Positions 27,979 through 36,300 of a stretch of 64,000 nt of DNA are shown here, one piece after another. The DNA lies in NCBI RefSeq assembly GCF_026616195.1, contig NZ_JANHDH010000003.1, forward strand, positions 62,001 to 126,000. The letters are read 5' to 3'. The stretch's first letter is position 1; the number at the start of each line of letters is the position of its first letter. Below the pieces are notes generated by a model, which was not told where the DNA came from, ran no database searches, and was given only the letters and a program-made list of their open reading frames with translations. The translations under genes were made by a program, and so were the position numbers. Source of the DNA: Haloarchaeobius amylolyticus (GTDB taxonomy: Archaea > Halobacteriota > Halobacteria > Halobacteriales > Natrialbaceae).

Positions 27979-28034
27979 TTCGAACTGTCTACACAGTGTA
28001 AACATTCGACACTGTGTGAAATGTGTTTACGTCC
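27979..28034 (+). repeat. Satellite array of the same 9-bp repeats as the ParA locus
   Basis: Six consecutive 9-base units, read as gaactgtct, acacagtgt, aaacattcg, acactgtgt, gaaatgtgt and ttacgtccc. They include the octamer GTCTACAC at 27987-27994 and the core TACACAGTGTA. The block sits in the short intergenic gap between the alcohol dehydrogenase stop and the HTH_10 regulator start, about 16 kb from the main array. It is probably a second binding site for the ParA partner protein. Confidence 0.7.
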
Positions 28035-28051
28035 CAGGAGTCGTAGATGAT

Positions 28052-29113
28052 TCAGAACTCGGTCACGACTTCGATGCCACTCGTCTCGTAATCGCTCATG
28101 GCAGCCAGTCGGTCGGAGACCGCCGCCAGTGAGACGCGATTGGTGACCAGCGCACCCGGGTCGAGCCGGCCCGACGCCATCATCGTCAGCAGTTCGTCGT
28201 AGCGCGAGGGCGGCATCCCCCGCGAGCCGAGGAAGTCCACGTCCCAGCGCGTCATCGCGTCGATGGGCAAGGCGACCTCGCCCTTCTCCGCCTCGGTCGT
28301 CAGGCCGAGCTGGACGTGGGTGCCTCGCGTCGCGAGGCAGTCGACGCTGTTGCGGCAGGTCTCTGCGCGCCCGAGGGCGTCGACAGATACGTCGGCGCCG
28401 CCGCCGGTTCTCTCTTGGATAGCTCCCGGCACGTCCTCGGTCGCACTGGCATCCACTATCGCGTCGGCGCCCAGACGCTGGGCCATCGAGAGCGGTTCCT
28501 CGCGGACGTCGACCGCGACGACGCTGGCCCCGAGCGCAGACGCGATCTGCACCCCTGCGAGGCCGAGCCCGCCGCAGCCGTGGATGGCGACCCAGTCACC
28601 ACCCCCGACCGCGGCCCGGTGCGAGAGCGCGTGGAAGGCGGTGACGTAACGACACCCGAGCGCGGCGACGTCCTCGGCCGAGACACCCTCGGGGAGTGTA
28701 ACCGCGTTGAAATCGGCGTTGGGGACGTGGACCTGTTCGGCGAACGCGCCCGGGGCATCGGCCTCGAAGCCGAGGGCGTAGCCGTCGTCACAGACGTTCC
28801 CGTGGCCGTTGCGACACTGTGGGCAGGTGCCGTCGCCGAGGTTGAACGGGACGGCGACGCGGTCGCCGACCGCGAGTTCGGTCACCTGGTCGCCGACCGC
28901 GACGACCGTCCCTGCGGGTTCGTGGCCGAGTACCTGCCCGAGTGGTACCTGGTCGTCGGCCCACTCGCCGTGGCCCTGCCAGGCGTGCCAGTCGCTCCGG
29001 CAGATGCCACAGGCCTCGACCTCGACGACCGCACCATGCTCTGCAGGCTCCGGGGAGTCGAGCGATTCGAGGACGAGTGGTTCGCCGTATTCCTCCAGGA
29101 CGAGCGCGCGCAT
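28052..29113 (-). CDS. Zinc-dependent alcohol dehydrogenase family protein
   Basis: A 353-residue medium-chain dehydrogenase. The catalytic zinc region shows CGICRSDWHAWQG (Cys36 onward) and GHEPAG; the structural zinc loop is CPQCRNGHGNVC, which keeps three Cys with a His nearby. The NAD(P)-binding fold shows IHGCGGLGLAGVQIA. It oxidises or reduces an alcohol/aldehyde pair that cannot be named. It lies between the UspA gene and the repeat satellite on the minus strand, with no clear operon partner. Confidence 0.9.
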   Translation of the reverse strand: MRALVLEEYGEPLVLESLDSPEPAEHGAVVEVEACGICRSDWHAWQGHGEWADDQVPLGQVLGHEPAGTVVAVGDQVTELAVGDRVAVPFNLGDGTCPQCRNGHGNVCDDGYALGFEADAPGAFAEQVHVPNADFNAVTLPEGVSAEDVAALGCRYVTAFHALSHRAAVGGGDWVAIHGCGGLGLAGVQIASALGASVVAVDVREEPLSMAQRLGADAIVDASATEDVPGAIQERTGGGADVSVDALGRAETCRNSVDCLATRGTHVQLGLTTEAEKGEVALPIDAMTRWDVDFLGSRGMPPSRYDELLTMMASGRLDPGALVTNRVSLAAVSDRLAAMSDYETSGIEVVTEF

Positions 29114-29161
29114 GCGGACCCAGACCCGCGCCGGCGGCTTAAAATTTCAGCGGGTAGGTGG

Positions 29162-29785
29162 TCATCGGTCGCGCTTGCCGAGCACCCGGGTGTTCCCGCT
29201 CCGGTTGTCGACGTAGACCGTCCGACTCTCGCCGTCGGCGTCCGCACGGACGACCCAGAGGGGCTCCTCGCGGTAGGGGTCCTCCTCGACGGAGACGTCG
29301 TCGTACCCCTCCTCGCGGAGTGCGTCGACCGCGAGTTCGATGGCCTGGTCCGCGGTCGTGACCACGAAGTCCGACTTGTCGAGGCGGACGACGAGCGTGG
29401 GCGTATCGACCGACCGGATGACGCGCTCGGTGACGCTCCCGAGCAGGTACCGGTCGACGCCGGTCCGGGCGTGGGTCCCGAGCACGATGAGGTCGATGTC
29501 GTGCTCCTCGCTGTAGTCGCGGATCCGTTCGTGGGGCGTGCCTACCTCGATGGCCGTCTCCACCGTCACGCTGGTCTTCGCCGCGAGGTCGGTCACCTTC
29601 GAGAGTGCCTCCTCGCTCGAGGGTGGATTCGGTCGCCTGTCCAGCTCGTGGAAGTCTTGATTCGGACTCTCGACGTAGAGCGCGTGCACTGTCGCGCCGA
29701 ACTGCTCGGCCAGTTCGAGTGCGTGCTTCGTCGCGTTCTCGGACCCGGGGCTACCGTCTGTCGGAACCAGGATGTGCTCGTACAT
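29162..29785 (-). CDS. Universal stress protein with C-terminal extension
   Basis: A 207-residue protein. Residues 1-140 form a standard UspA fold starting MYEHILVPTDGSPGSE, with the ATP-binding pattern GTHARTGVDRYLLGSVTERV (G-x2-G-x9-G-S/T type). After this comes an additional domain of about 65 residues (TADQAIELAVDALREEGYD onward, ending RSGNTRVLGKRDR) that is not part of the normal family. Its strand-helix pattern resembles a small alpha/beta appendage of unknown role. Expected to act in stress responses through nucleotide binding. Confidence 0.88.
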   Translation of the reverse strand: MYEHILVPTDGSPGSENATKHALELAEQFGATVHALYVESPNQDFHELDRRPNPPSSEEALSKVTDLAAKTSVTVETAIEVGTPHERIRDYSEEHDIDLIVLGTHARTGVDRYLLGSVTERVIRSVDTPTLVVRLDKSDFVVTTADQAIELAVDALREEGYDDVSVEEDPYREEPLWVVRADADGESRTVYVDNRSGNTRVLGKRDR

Positions 29786-29917
29786 GGTCGGTGCTCCAGA
29801 TGACCCTTCGCCCTCCCGGCAGAAATAGGTGGGAGGCACTTCCATCCCGGTGAGAAACTGCCCCCGGGCGGCCGGCTCGCCAGCAACCGTTACCCGGCTG
29901 GCGTGCGACTATCGCCC

Positions 29918-30703
29918 ATGGCCAGTCTCGACCTCACGCCGGTTCCCCGTGGGCACATCGTCGCCGACGAGTCGTTCCTCTTCGAGGGCACGTCGGTCGC
30001 GACCGCCTCGGAGCCCGACCCCACGCACGACCGTCGGCGCTGTCCGGTGTACAACGTCGTCATCGACCACCCCGACGCGACCATCCTCTGGGACACCGGC
30101 TCGCACCCGGACGCGGGGGACGGGCACTGGCCCGCCGAGCTGTACGACGCGTTCACCCACGAGGACACCCGTCGACTCGCGGACGACCTCGACGCGGTCG
30201 GGTACGACATCGACGACATCGATGCGGTCGTCATGAGTCATCTGCACCTCGACCACGCCGGCGGCCTGTACAACTTCGCCGGGACGGACGTCCCGATCTA
30301 CGTCCACCGCGAGGAGTTCGAGTTCGCACACGTGAGCGCGAAGACCGCCCACGGCGACGAGGCCTATCTCGCCGGCGACTTCGACCACGACCTCGACTGG
30401 CACCTGGTCTCCGGCCCGCGGTCGACACCGTTCCCGGACGTGGACCTCTTCCATCTCCCCGGGCACTCGCCCGGTTTGGTCGCGACTGCGATTCACCGCG
30501 AGGAGGGGACCGTGATTCTGGCCGGCGACATCGGCTACGTCAGAGAGAACTGGACCGAGCGTCGCCCGATGGGTGGCGCCCTGCTCTGGAACAAGGAGGA
30601 CTGGCTGGCGAGCTGTGCCCGGCTGGACGACCTCGCGACGCGGTTCGACGCGACCGTCGTCGTGGGCCACGACCCGGACGCGATGGAACAGCTACAGAGG
30701 TGA
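29918..30703 (+). CDS. MBL-fold hydrolase, N-acyl-homoserine-lactonase-like
   Basis: A 261-residue metallo-beta-lactamase-fold protein. The metal motif is MSHLHLDHAGG (about residues 106-116), with further His in HLPGHSPG (about 182-189), an Asp in LAGDIGY and His in VVGHDPDA near the end. The SHLHLDHAGG form and overall length match the AHL-lactonase/AttM group, but archaeal members can act on other lactones or thioesters, so quorum quenching is not implied. The ATG at 29918 gives MASLDLTPVPRG. Confidence 0.85.
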   Translation: MASLDLTPVPRGHIVADESFLFEGTSVATASEPDPTHDRRRCPVYNVVIDHPDATILWDTGSHPDAGDGHWPAELYDAFTHEDTRRLADDLDAVGYDIDDIDAVVMSHLHLDHAGGLYNFAGTDVPIYVHREEFEFAHVSAKTAHGDEAYLAGDFDHDLDWHLVSGPRSTPFPDVDLFHLPGHSPGLVATAIHREEGTVILAGDIGYVRENWTERRPMGGALLWNKEDWLASCARLDDLATRFDATVVVGHDPDAMEQLQR

Positions 30704-30768
30704 ACTGGGGGTGCCGGGGACCCGGGCTATAATGTCTGCGACGTGGTCACCACCGTCTCTTCTGGCGT

Positions 30769-31353
30769 TCAATCCTCACGTACGTCTGGCCGATGGCCCG
30801 GGGAGGAACTCGCTTCCTCGAGCGCTCCCGTCGAACTGGGAGGTCGAACGACCCGCGGGGGTAGTCGCGTTCCCCGGTACAGCCAGACCCCGGTCGAGAC
30901 ACTGCCCAGCAACAGGAGGACCGAATTCGCGGTCGGATTCTGGGCGTACACCAGTGCCAGCGTGGCGTGCGAGTTCGTGAGTGGCGCGAAGGCACGCAGG
31001 CCCATCGGGGTGATTACGTCGCCGAGGAGGTGCGAGCAGACCGAGAGGGCGACGACCAGCCCCGGGAAACCACCGGACAGGTACAGGGACCTGTCACGAC
31101 TTCTGGAAGACTGGAGGAGAACCGTCCCGAGGACGCCAGCAGTGAGGCCACAGAGGGCGACGAACCAGATGGTGTGTGTCGGGCCGCGGTGTGCGAGGAA
31201 GGGAACGAACAGGTCGAGGTCGGGGAGCGTGGCCGAGAGGGCGGCGAGCACGAGCCCACCCAGCGCGACCCGGTGGTGTCCCCGCGTGCACAGCAGCCAG
31301 CCGACCGGTGCGAAGGCCAGCAGCGCGAGTCCGATGTGGCCGGCCGCGTACAT
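30769..31353 (-). CDS. Membrane-bound metal-dependent hydrolase-like protein (YdjM/DUF457 type)
   Basis: A 194-residue membrane protein with about four or five hydrophobic segments. The polar motifs in the membrane plane match the YdjM/DUF457 family: AGHIGLALL (His6), LPDLDLF (Asp pair), HRGPTHTIW and SHLLGDVITPMG. These His and Asp residues are thought to bind metal. The protein ends in a basic Pro/Ser-rich tail. Its substrate is unknown. It is convergent with the lactonase-like gene. Confidence 0.85.
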   Translation of the reverse strand: MYAAGHIGLALLAFAPVGWLLCTRGHHRVALGGLVLAALSATLPDLDLFVPFLAHRGPTHTIWFVALCGLTAGVLGTVLLQSSRSRDRSLYLSGGFPGLVVALSVCSHLLGDVITPMGLRAFAPLTNSHATLALVYAQNPTANSVLLLLGSVSTGVWLYRGTRLPPRVVRPPSSTGALEEASSSPGHRPDVRED

Positions 31354-31553
31354 CTACACCGCCGCCTCCGTGTCCTGCTGGGTCGTCTCGACCGTGGTGC
31401 CTGACTCGCTCGTGCGCATCTGGGTAGGACTCCGTCACAGTGGACGGTAGAGCGGTAGCTTCAGCATGCCAGTCTTCAAGTGGGGTTACGAGTTCTCACG
31501 CCGCTGGCTACCCGACTGGAGACGAACACCGATACAGGAACACCGAGAACAGA

Positions 31554-31832
31554 TCAATCCGAATCGAGCGCTTCGACCGTCACGGAACCGCACGGCTCCA
31601 CCGTCACACAACAGTCCGCGTACGGGAACGCGACGGTGGAATCGAGTGACTCGTCGGTTCCGAGTGTATCGCGGAGAACCGAGAGTACCATCGGGTCGAT
31701 TGCATCGTCCAGTGCCGGCAGCTCGTCGGGCGCGACCCCTCGGACCCTCGCGACCTCGGCGACCACCCTGGCGGTGACCGGCGCGGCCTCGTCGTACACG
31801 TCGGGGGTCGGTGCAGCGATCGTCGCTCGCAT
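31554..31832 (-). CDS. HalOD1 output-domain protein (first copy)
   Basis: A 92-residue protein of the halobacterial output domain 1 family: an N-terminal helix (TARVVAEVARVRGV), the LPALDDAIDP block, then a strand-rich end with FPYADCCVTVEPCGSVTVE. Family members stand alone or end two-component proteins, and the biochemical role is unknown. A second copy lies at 32970-33260. Both copies have the same element, including GTATAACCCCC in the gene direction, 71 bases upstream of the start codon. Confidence 0.8.
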   Translation of the reverse strand: MRATIAAPTPDVYDEAAPVTARVVAEVARVRGVAPDELPALDDAIDPMVLSVLRDTLGTDESLDSTVAFPYADCCVTVEPCGSVTVEALDSD

Positions 31833-32255
31833 CTATACTACACGTTACGGGTACTTCATCTATATTGGTTTTTCGTAAGTGTATACAGTCTGGCCCCGAT
31901 TGGGGGGTTATACTGATACGTGTGGCAAACCGTGACAAACCCCTGGCCGGGGATTCTGGGTCACGTTCGTCCCTTCGAGATTGGAGGCCTGACGGCTTTA
32001 TTCGCTATTATCCGCGTACAACAGTCGGGACCTTCGCGAAGAGTCGCAGCCCTGCGGGGAACTGTCGACGGGTGGCACCGAAGTCGGTGCGAAGCCCCGT
32101 TCTTGGCTCGCGCGCGCAATAATGCAAGTGGCCCGCGAGCAAGTGCGATGAACAACTGTCGTCCTCATCGTGGGTCGACACGGCGGAAAGAGAGCTGTCG
32201 CTGGACAACGTGTCGTGCGTGCGTCGGCTACATCGGTATAATCAGAGACGCGAGT
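31833..32255. other. Intergenic region with hairpins, no convincing gene
   Basis: It contains the upstream element of the HalOD1 gene at 31874-31917, a TATA-like ctttatt near 31994, and a GC-rich stretch (about 32025-32215) with short hairpins such as GCACCG-AAGT-CGGTGC near 32076-32091 and the palindrome CTTCGCGAAG near 32032. Short open frames on both strands have no protein-like composition. A small RNA is possible but unsupported. Confidence 0.4.
31874..31917 (-). promoter_or_regulatory. Upstream element shared by both HalOD1 genes (copy A)
   Basis: The plus-strand core GGGGGTTATAC at 31903-31913 is identical to one at 33331-33341. In both places CTGGC lies 13 bases before it and GTGTATA further away. 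Both cores are 71 bases from the HalOD1 start codon. TATA-like caatata (minus strand) lies between this element and the start. Confidence 0.55.
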
Positions 32256-32453
32256 TCAGTCCGAGGCCTGGGCGCTCGGCTCCACGTCGACTGGTTCCTG
32301 CCCACTATGGTGATAACATGGCGCGCCGGGAATCGGGACGATCTGCGTGCAGATCGACCCGTCCTCGCAGCGTCGGTGACAGCGGTTCGGTTCGGCGTCG
32401 GTTCGGCTGGTCGCTGTTCGGTCGGATTCGGTCGGTCGCTGGCTCTGGCTCAT
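32256..32453 (-). CDS. Small Cys/His-rich protein
   Basis: A 65-residue candidate with an N-terminal polar stretch and a Cys/His cluster CHRRCEDGSICTQ...GAPCYHH, enough ligands for one zinc. It may start earlier at 32504 (82 residues). The composition of the C-terminal half is protein-like, while the N-terminal half is not distinctive. It is read with the two small genes upstream on the minus strand. Function unknown. Confidence 0.5.
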   Translation of the reverse strand: MSQSQRPTESDRTATSRTDAEPNRCHRRCEDGSICTQIVPIPGAPCYHHSGQEPVDVEPSAQASD

Positions 32454-32507
32454 CGGTCGGTGTGGTGTGGCTGCGGTGCTGGTTGGATGGCTGTGCTGGC
32501 TCACTGG

Positions 32508-32693
32508 CTACTCTTCGGGGAACACGAAGACCGAGGACTGGATCCACGCCTCCTCGTTCTGGACGTCCTGGATGACGCCTGCCTCCCCGCTGTCGAACTC
32601 GAGTTCCATGAACCGGTACCGCGGGTGGACGGGGTCCTCGTACCGTCCCTCGCGTTCCGGCTCACGCTGGCTTTCGCTCTTGTGCTCACTCAT
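32508..32693 (-). CDS. Small acidic haloarchaeal protein
   Basis: A 61-residue acidic protein. Its second half (RYRFMELEFDSGEAGVIQDVQNEEAWIQSS) resembles a short conserved haloarchaeal family ending with an AWI.S motif, which I remember as a DUF733x group but cannot confirm. The ATG overlaps the stop of the zinc-finger gene upstream by four bases, so the genes are translationally coupled. Function unknown. Confidence 0.65.
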   Translation of the reverse strand: MSEHKSESQREPEREGRYEDPVHPRYRFMELEFDSGEAGVIQDVQNEEAWIQSSVFVFPEE

Positions 32694-32908
32694 GCGGGAT
32701 CCTCCTCCGAATCGACCCAGGTCTCGCGACAGCTATCCTCACAGAAGAGGAAGAGCTCGACGGACCCATTGGTCCGGGTCGCGACGGGGTGCCAGTCGTG
32801 TCGGTCTATCTCGCTGCCACAGACCGCACAGACGAATGTCGGCTCGTCGTCGGTGACGGTGTGTTCGAGGGACGCTTCTGCGATCTCATCCGCGGAATAC
32901 TGGGTCAT
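32690..32908 (-). CDS. Small zinc-finger protein (DUF7576-like)
   Basis: A 72-residue protein with CAVCGSEIDRHDWHPVATR and LFLFCEDSCRETW: the first CxxC at residues 28-31 and a later C-x3-C form a treble-clef or MYM-like zinc site. The pattern is common in haloarchaea next to HalOD1 genes. The ATG at 32908 is the best start. Translationally coupled to the acidic 61-residue protein downstream. A role in DNA binding or protein contact is possible but not shown. Confidence 0.72.
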   Translation of the reverse strand: MTQYSADEIAEASLEHTVTDDEPTFVCAVCGSEIDRHDWHPVATRTNGSVELFLFCEDSCRETWVDSEEDPA

Positions 32909-32969
32909 CGATTGGTGGGAGGGGTGGGTCTGGTCGGGGACGGGCGACAGGGCGAGGCACATCGGGCGT

Positions 32970-33260
32970 TCACCTGCGGTTCCCCTGCTGGTCGGTCAGT
33001 GGTTCGACGGCGATGCTGCGGTCGCCGTAGACGACGACTGCACACTCGGCGTACGTGAACGAGACGTAGCCGTTCGGATTCGGTGTCTCGCGGCCTGGCG
33101 GCTGGAAGATCGACTCCAGGGCGTCCGGGTTGACGGTGTCCGTCAACGGCGGCAGGTCCAGCGGGTCGAGGTTCCGGACAGACGCGACGGTCTTGATGAC
33201 GTCGAGCAGGATGGAGTCGGTTCGATCGGCCGGAGATAGCTCGGCGCGTGTCGCACTCAT
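32970..33260 (-). CDS. HalOD1 output-domain protein (second copy)
   Basis: A 96-residue HalOD1 protein with the family pattern: helix DSILLDVIKTVASVRNLDPLD, block LPPLTDTVNPDALESIF, then YVSFTYAECAVVVYGDRSIAVE. A start at 33290 (GTG) would add ten residues; I prefer the ATG at 33260 because the shared upstream element is then exactly as far away as in the first copy. It heads a run of small minus-strand genes and follows the large HTH_10 regulator gene, whose stop is inside the upstream element. Confidence 0.8.
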   Translation of the reverse strand: MSATRAELSPADRTDSILLDVIKTVASVRNLDPLDLPPLTDTVNPDALESIFQPPGRETPNPNGYVSFTYAECAVVVYGDRSIAVEPLTDQQGNRR

Positions 33261-33301
33261 CTTGTACCTGTACAGACGGGCCGACCCCACATGTCCACTT
33301 C

Positions 33302-33345
33302 CGATATGTGTATATCGCTGGCGCCAGCGAGGGGGTTATACAGTT
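33302..33345 (-). promoter_or_regulatory. Upstream element shared by both HalOD1 genes (copy B)
   Basis: Copy B of the element at 31874-31917, with core GGGGGTTATAC at 33331-33341 (plus strand), CTGGC in the same position and a TATA-like cgatataca (minus strand) at about 33308-33316. It overlaps the last two bases of the large regulator gene. Confidence 0.55.
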
Positions 33346-36300
33346 AACCCCCCGTCTCGGAATCGTCGAAGACGAGGTCGAGGAGTTTTCGCTCGCTGTT
33401 CCTGATGTGCCGGTTCACCGTCGGCTGGGAGACGTCGAGCATGTCCGCGATGTCCTGACCGGTATGCTCGCGCGGCCACTCGAAGAAGCCGCTGAAGTAC
33501 GCGGTCCGGAGCACCTCCTCCTGGCGCTCGGTCAGGCGTTCCCGGTAGACGGCCTGGAACTCCTCGCGGGACTGGACGGGGCGCTCGCGCTCCTTCCGCG
33601 AGATCATCTCCGCGTCCTCGAACGTGTCGAGGAACATCTGGATGAACGACTGGATGTCGCCGCTTCGCGGCAGTTCGACCGTGAGTCGCCCCGAGTCGGG
33701 CGTCGCGGACATCTCCTTCGGGTAGGCGCCGTGTGAGATGAGCGTCCCGAGGAACCCGGAGTCGGTGACGGTCGCCTCGAAGCGGGCGGCCCCGTCGCGC
33801 TCGGCGAGGAAGGAGACGTCCCTGACCGACGTGGTGTGCTCGCTGAACGCGTAGACGTCCTCGGGGTCGGCGTTCGAGATGCTGAAGAACACGCGGTAGG
33901 TGCCGTCGGCCTGCTGGACGAGTTCGTCGAACTCGAAGATGCTGTCGTTCGACCGGGCGAAGCGGATGGCCGGCACGTCCGGGTCGTCGAGTTCGAACTC
34001 GAGTGCGATGGCGGCGTCGCTCACGAGCATCTTCTTTCGTTCCATCGCGTTGATGGCGTAGCCGACCATCTCCCCGAGTTCTTTGAGCACGGCGACCTCC
34101 ATGTCGTCGAACACGCCGGTCTCGTCGGCGTAGATGTTCAACACGCCGTAGAGCGTCTGACCGTACGTGATGGGGACGGCGATGCTCGCCCGGAAATCGC
34201 GCTGGAGGGCGTCGGTCCGCCAGGGCTCGAACGGCGGGTCAGTGTGCAGGTTGTTCTGGACCTGTGGCTCGTGGGTGAGGAACGCGCGGCCGGTCGGGCC
34301 GTCCGACTCGGGTGTCTCGCCGTCGATGGAGATGGTGATGGCGTCGAGGTAGCCGTCACCCTCGCCGGCTGCTGCCCGTGGGGAGACCGACGCACCCTGG
34401 ACCGTCTCTCGCTCGGCCATCCAGCTGAAGGTGTAGGGGCCGCCGTCGGTCAGTTTCTCACAGACCGTCTGCTCGATCTCCTCGCGGGACTCCGCGTTGA
34501 CGAGTGACTGCGTGATGTCCCGGATGAGGCGGTTGATGCGCTCGATTCGCGCAAGGGCGTCGTTGCGCTCCTCGAGCCGGTCGCGCTGGCGACGGAGTTC
34601 CTGCTCGCGGTCGACGCGTTCGAGTGCGGCCAGCGTGTTCGAGGCCAGGATGTTCGCCAGCGTCACCTCGGTGCTGGTGAAGGCGTCGGGGTCGGTCGAC
34701 CCGGTGACGAGGACGCCGTGTGTCCCGATGGGCAGGACGATGGCACTCTCGAGGGTGGTCTCGTCACTGGCAACCTCGGGGGCGTCGCTGAGGTGGTCGT
34801 ACACGCGACCCTCCTGTTCGGCGTACACCTGCCACGGAATCCCCTGTGTGCCCGAGAAGAGGGGGCCGTCGCCGACGAGGTCGGTGACGGAGTCCGTCTG
34901 TGCGACCGTCGTCAGGTGACCGCCGTCGTCGTCGTAGAGCTGGACACTCGTCACCGGGAGGTCGAGCGTCTCGCGGGCGGCGCCGACGACGGTGTCGGCG
35001 ACGGCCTTCGGCGTCTCGACCCGGGTCAGCGTCTGGGCGACCTCGTTCAGCAGCGCCAGGCGCTCCTCGCGGCGCTTCCGGCCGGAGATGTCCCTGACCA
35101 CGCCGACGCGACCGTGTCCGTCCTCTCGCGGGAACAGCGAGAGACTGACCTCGATGGGGACCACGTCGCCGTCTGCGGTCGTGAGCGTGGTCTCGAGGGT
35201 CTCGGTCTCGTGGTCGTTCTTCGCCAGGTGCTGCTGGAGGCGTTCGGCCTTCGCACTGGTCCGCGAGTCCACGAACCGGTCTGCCGGTTCACCGACGAGT
35301 TCCCCGCGCTCGTACCCGATGAGGTCGGTGTAGGCGTCGTTGACCGCGAGGAACCGGCCGTCCTCGTCGAGCGCGTAGATGCCGTCGCTGACCGTCTGCA
35401 TCACGGCGTCGTGGCGCGCGAGCTGTTGCTCGCGAGCCTTGCGCTGGGTGATGTCCTGGAACGAGAAGATGGCCGCCATCGTATCGCCAGCCTCGTCTGC
35501 CAGGGGCGCACCACAGGCGAAGAACCAGTGCGTCTCCCCGTCGACGTCGAACCGGAACTCGCCCTCGATGGTCTCCTCGTGTTCGATGACGGCGGTGTAT
35601 GGGTGGACGTCTTCGGCGACGTTCGTGTTCTGGCTGCCGCGCAGGTCTATGTCGACCGCCTCGTAGGTGGCGCGCTCGCCCTCGGGGATGCCGAGGGTTT
35701 CGCGGGCGCGCTCGTTGGCGTACGTGAACTCGCCGTCGTCGTCGACGATGAGGATGCCCGCGGGGTTCGTATCGAGGATGCGGCTGGTCAGAGCCTCCTG
35801 CTCCCTGAGGTCGGTCTCGATGCGGAGGCGTTGCATCAGTAGGCCGAGGTCGGTCGCGACCGCCGCGGTCGCCTCGACCATGCGCTCGTTCATCGCCCGC
35901 GCCTCGGGCAGTAAGAAGACGAGGACGGCGACGACCTCCTCACCGGCGGTGATGGGGACGCCGAGTGCAGCGTGCAAGCCGGCCGCATTCGCTTCCTTCG
36001 ACCGCCCGAAACCGGCCGTGTCGTCGGTCACGTCTGCGATCCACTCCGGCTCCCCTGTCTCCCAGACGCGGCCCGGCAGGCCAGCGCCTTTCTCGAACGT
36101 GTGCGATTCGGCCGTCTCGGCGAAGGCGGCTGCATCCTCGGTCGCGACGTACTGCTCGGGGAGACACGCCAGCTGGTCGCCGTCCTCGGCAGGGACCCAC
36201 ACCTCCCCGTAGGTCCAGTTCATCGACTCGCCGACGCTCTCGAGGGCGACCTCGAGGCCCGACTCGAAGTCCTCGGCCTGGAGGATACGCTGGCTCGTGT

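Noticed and set aside
31920-33239. A 439-codon plus-strand open frame
   Set aside because: It runs opposite the HalOD1 and small zinc-protein genes; its composition is not protein-like.
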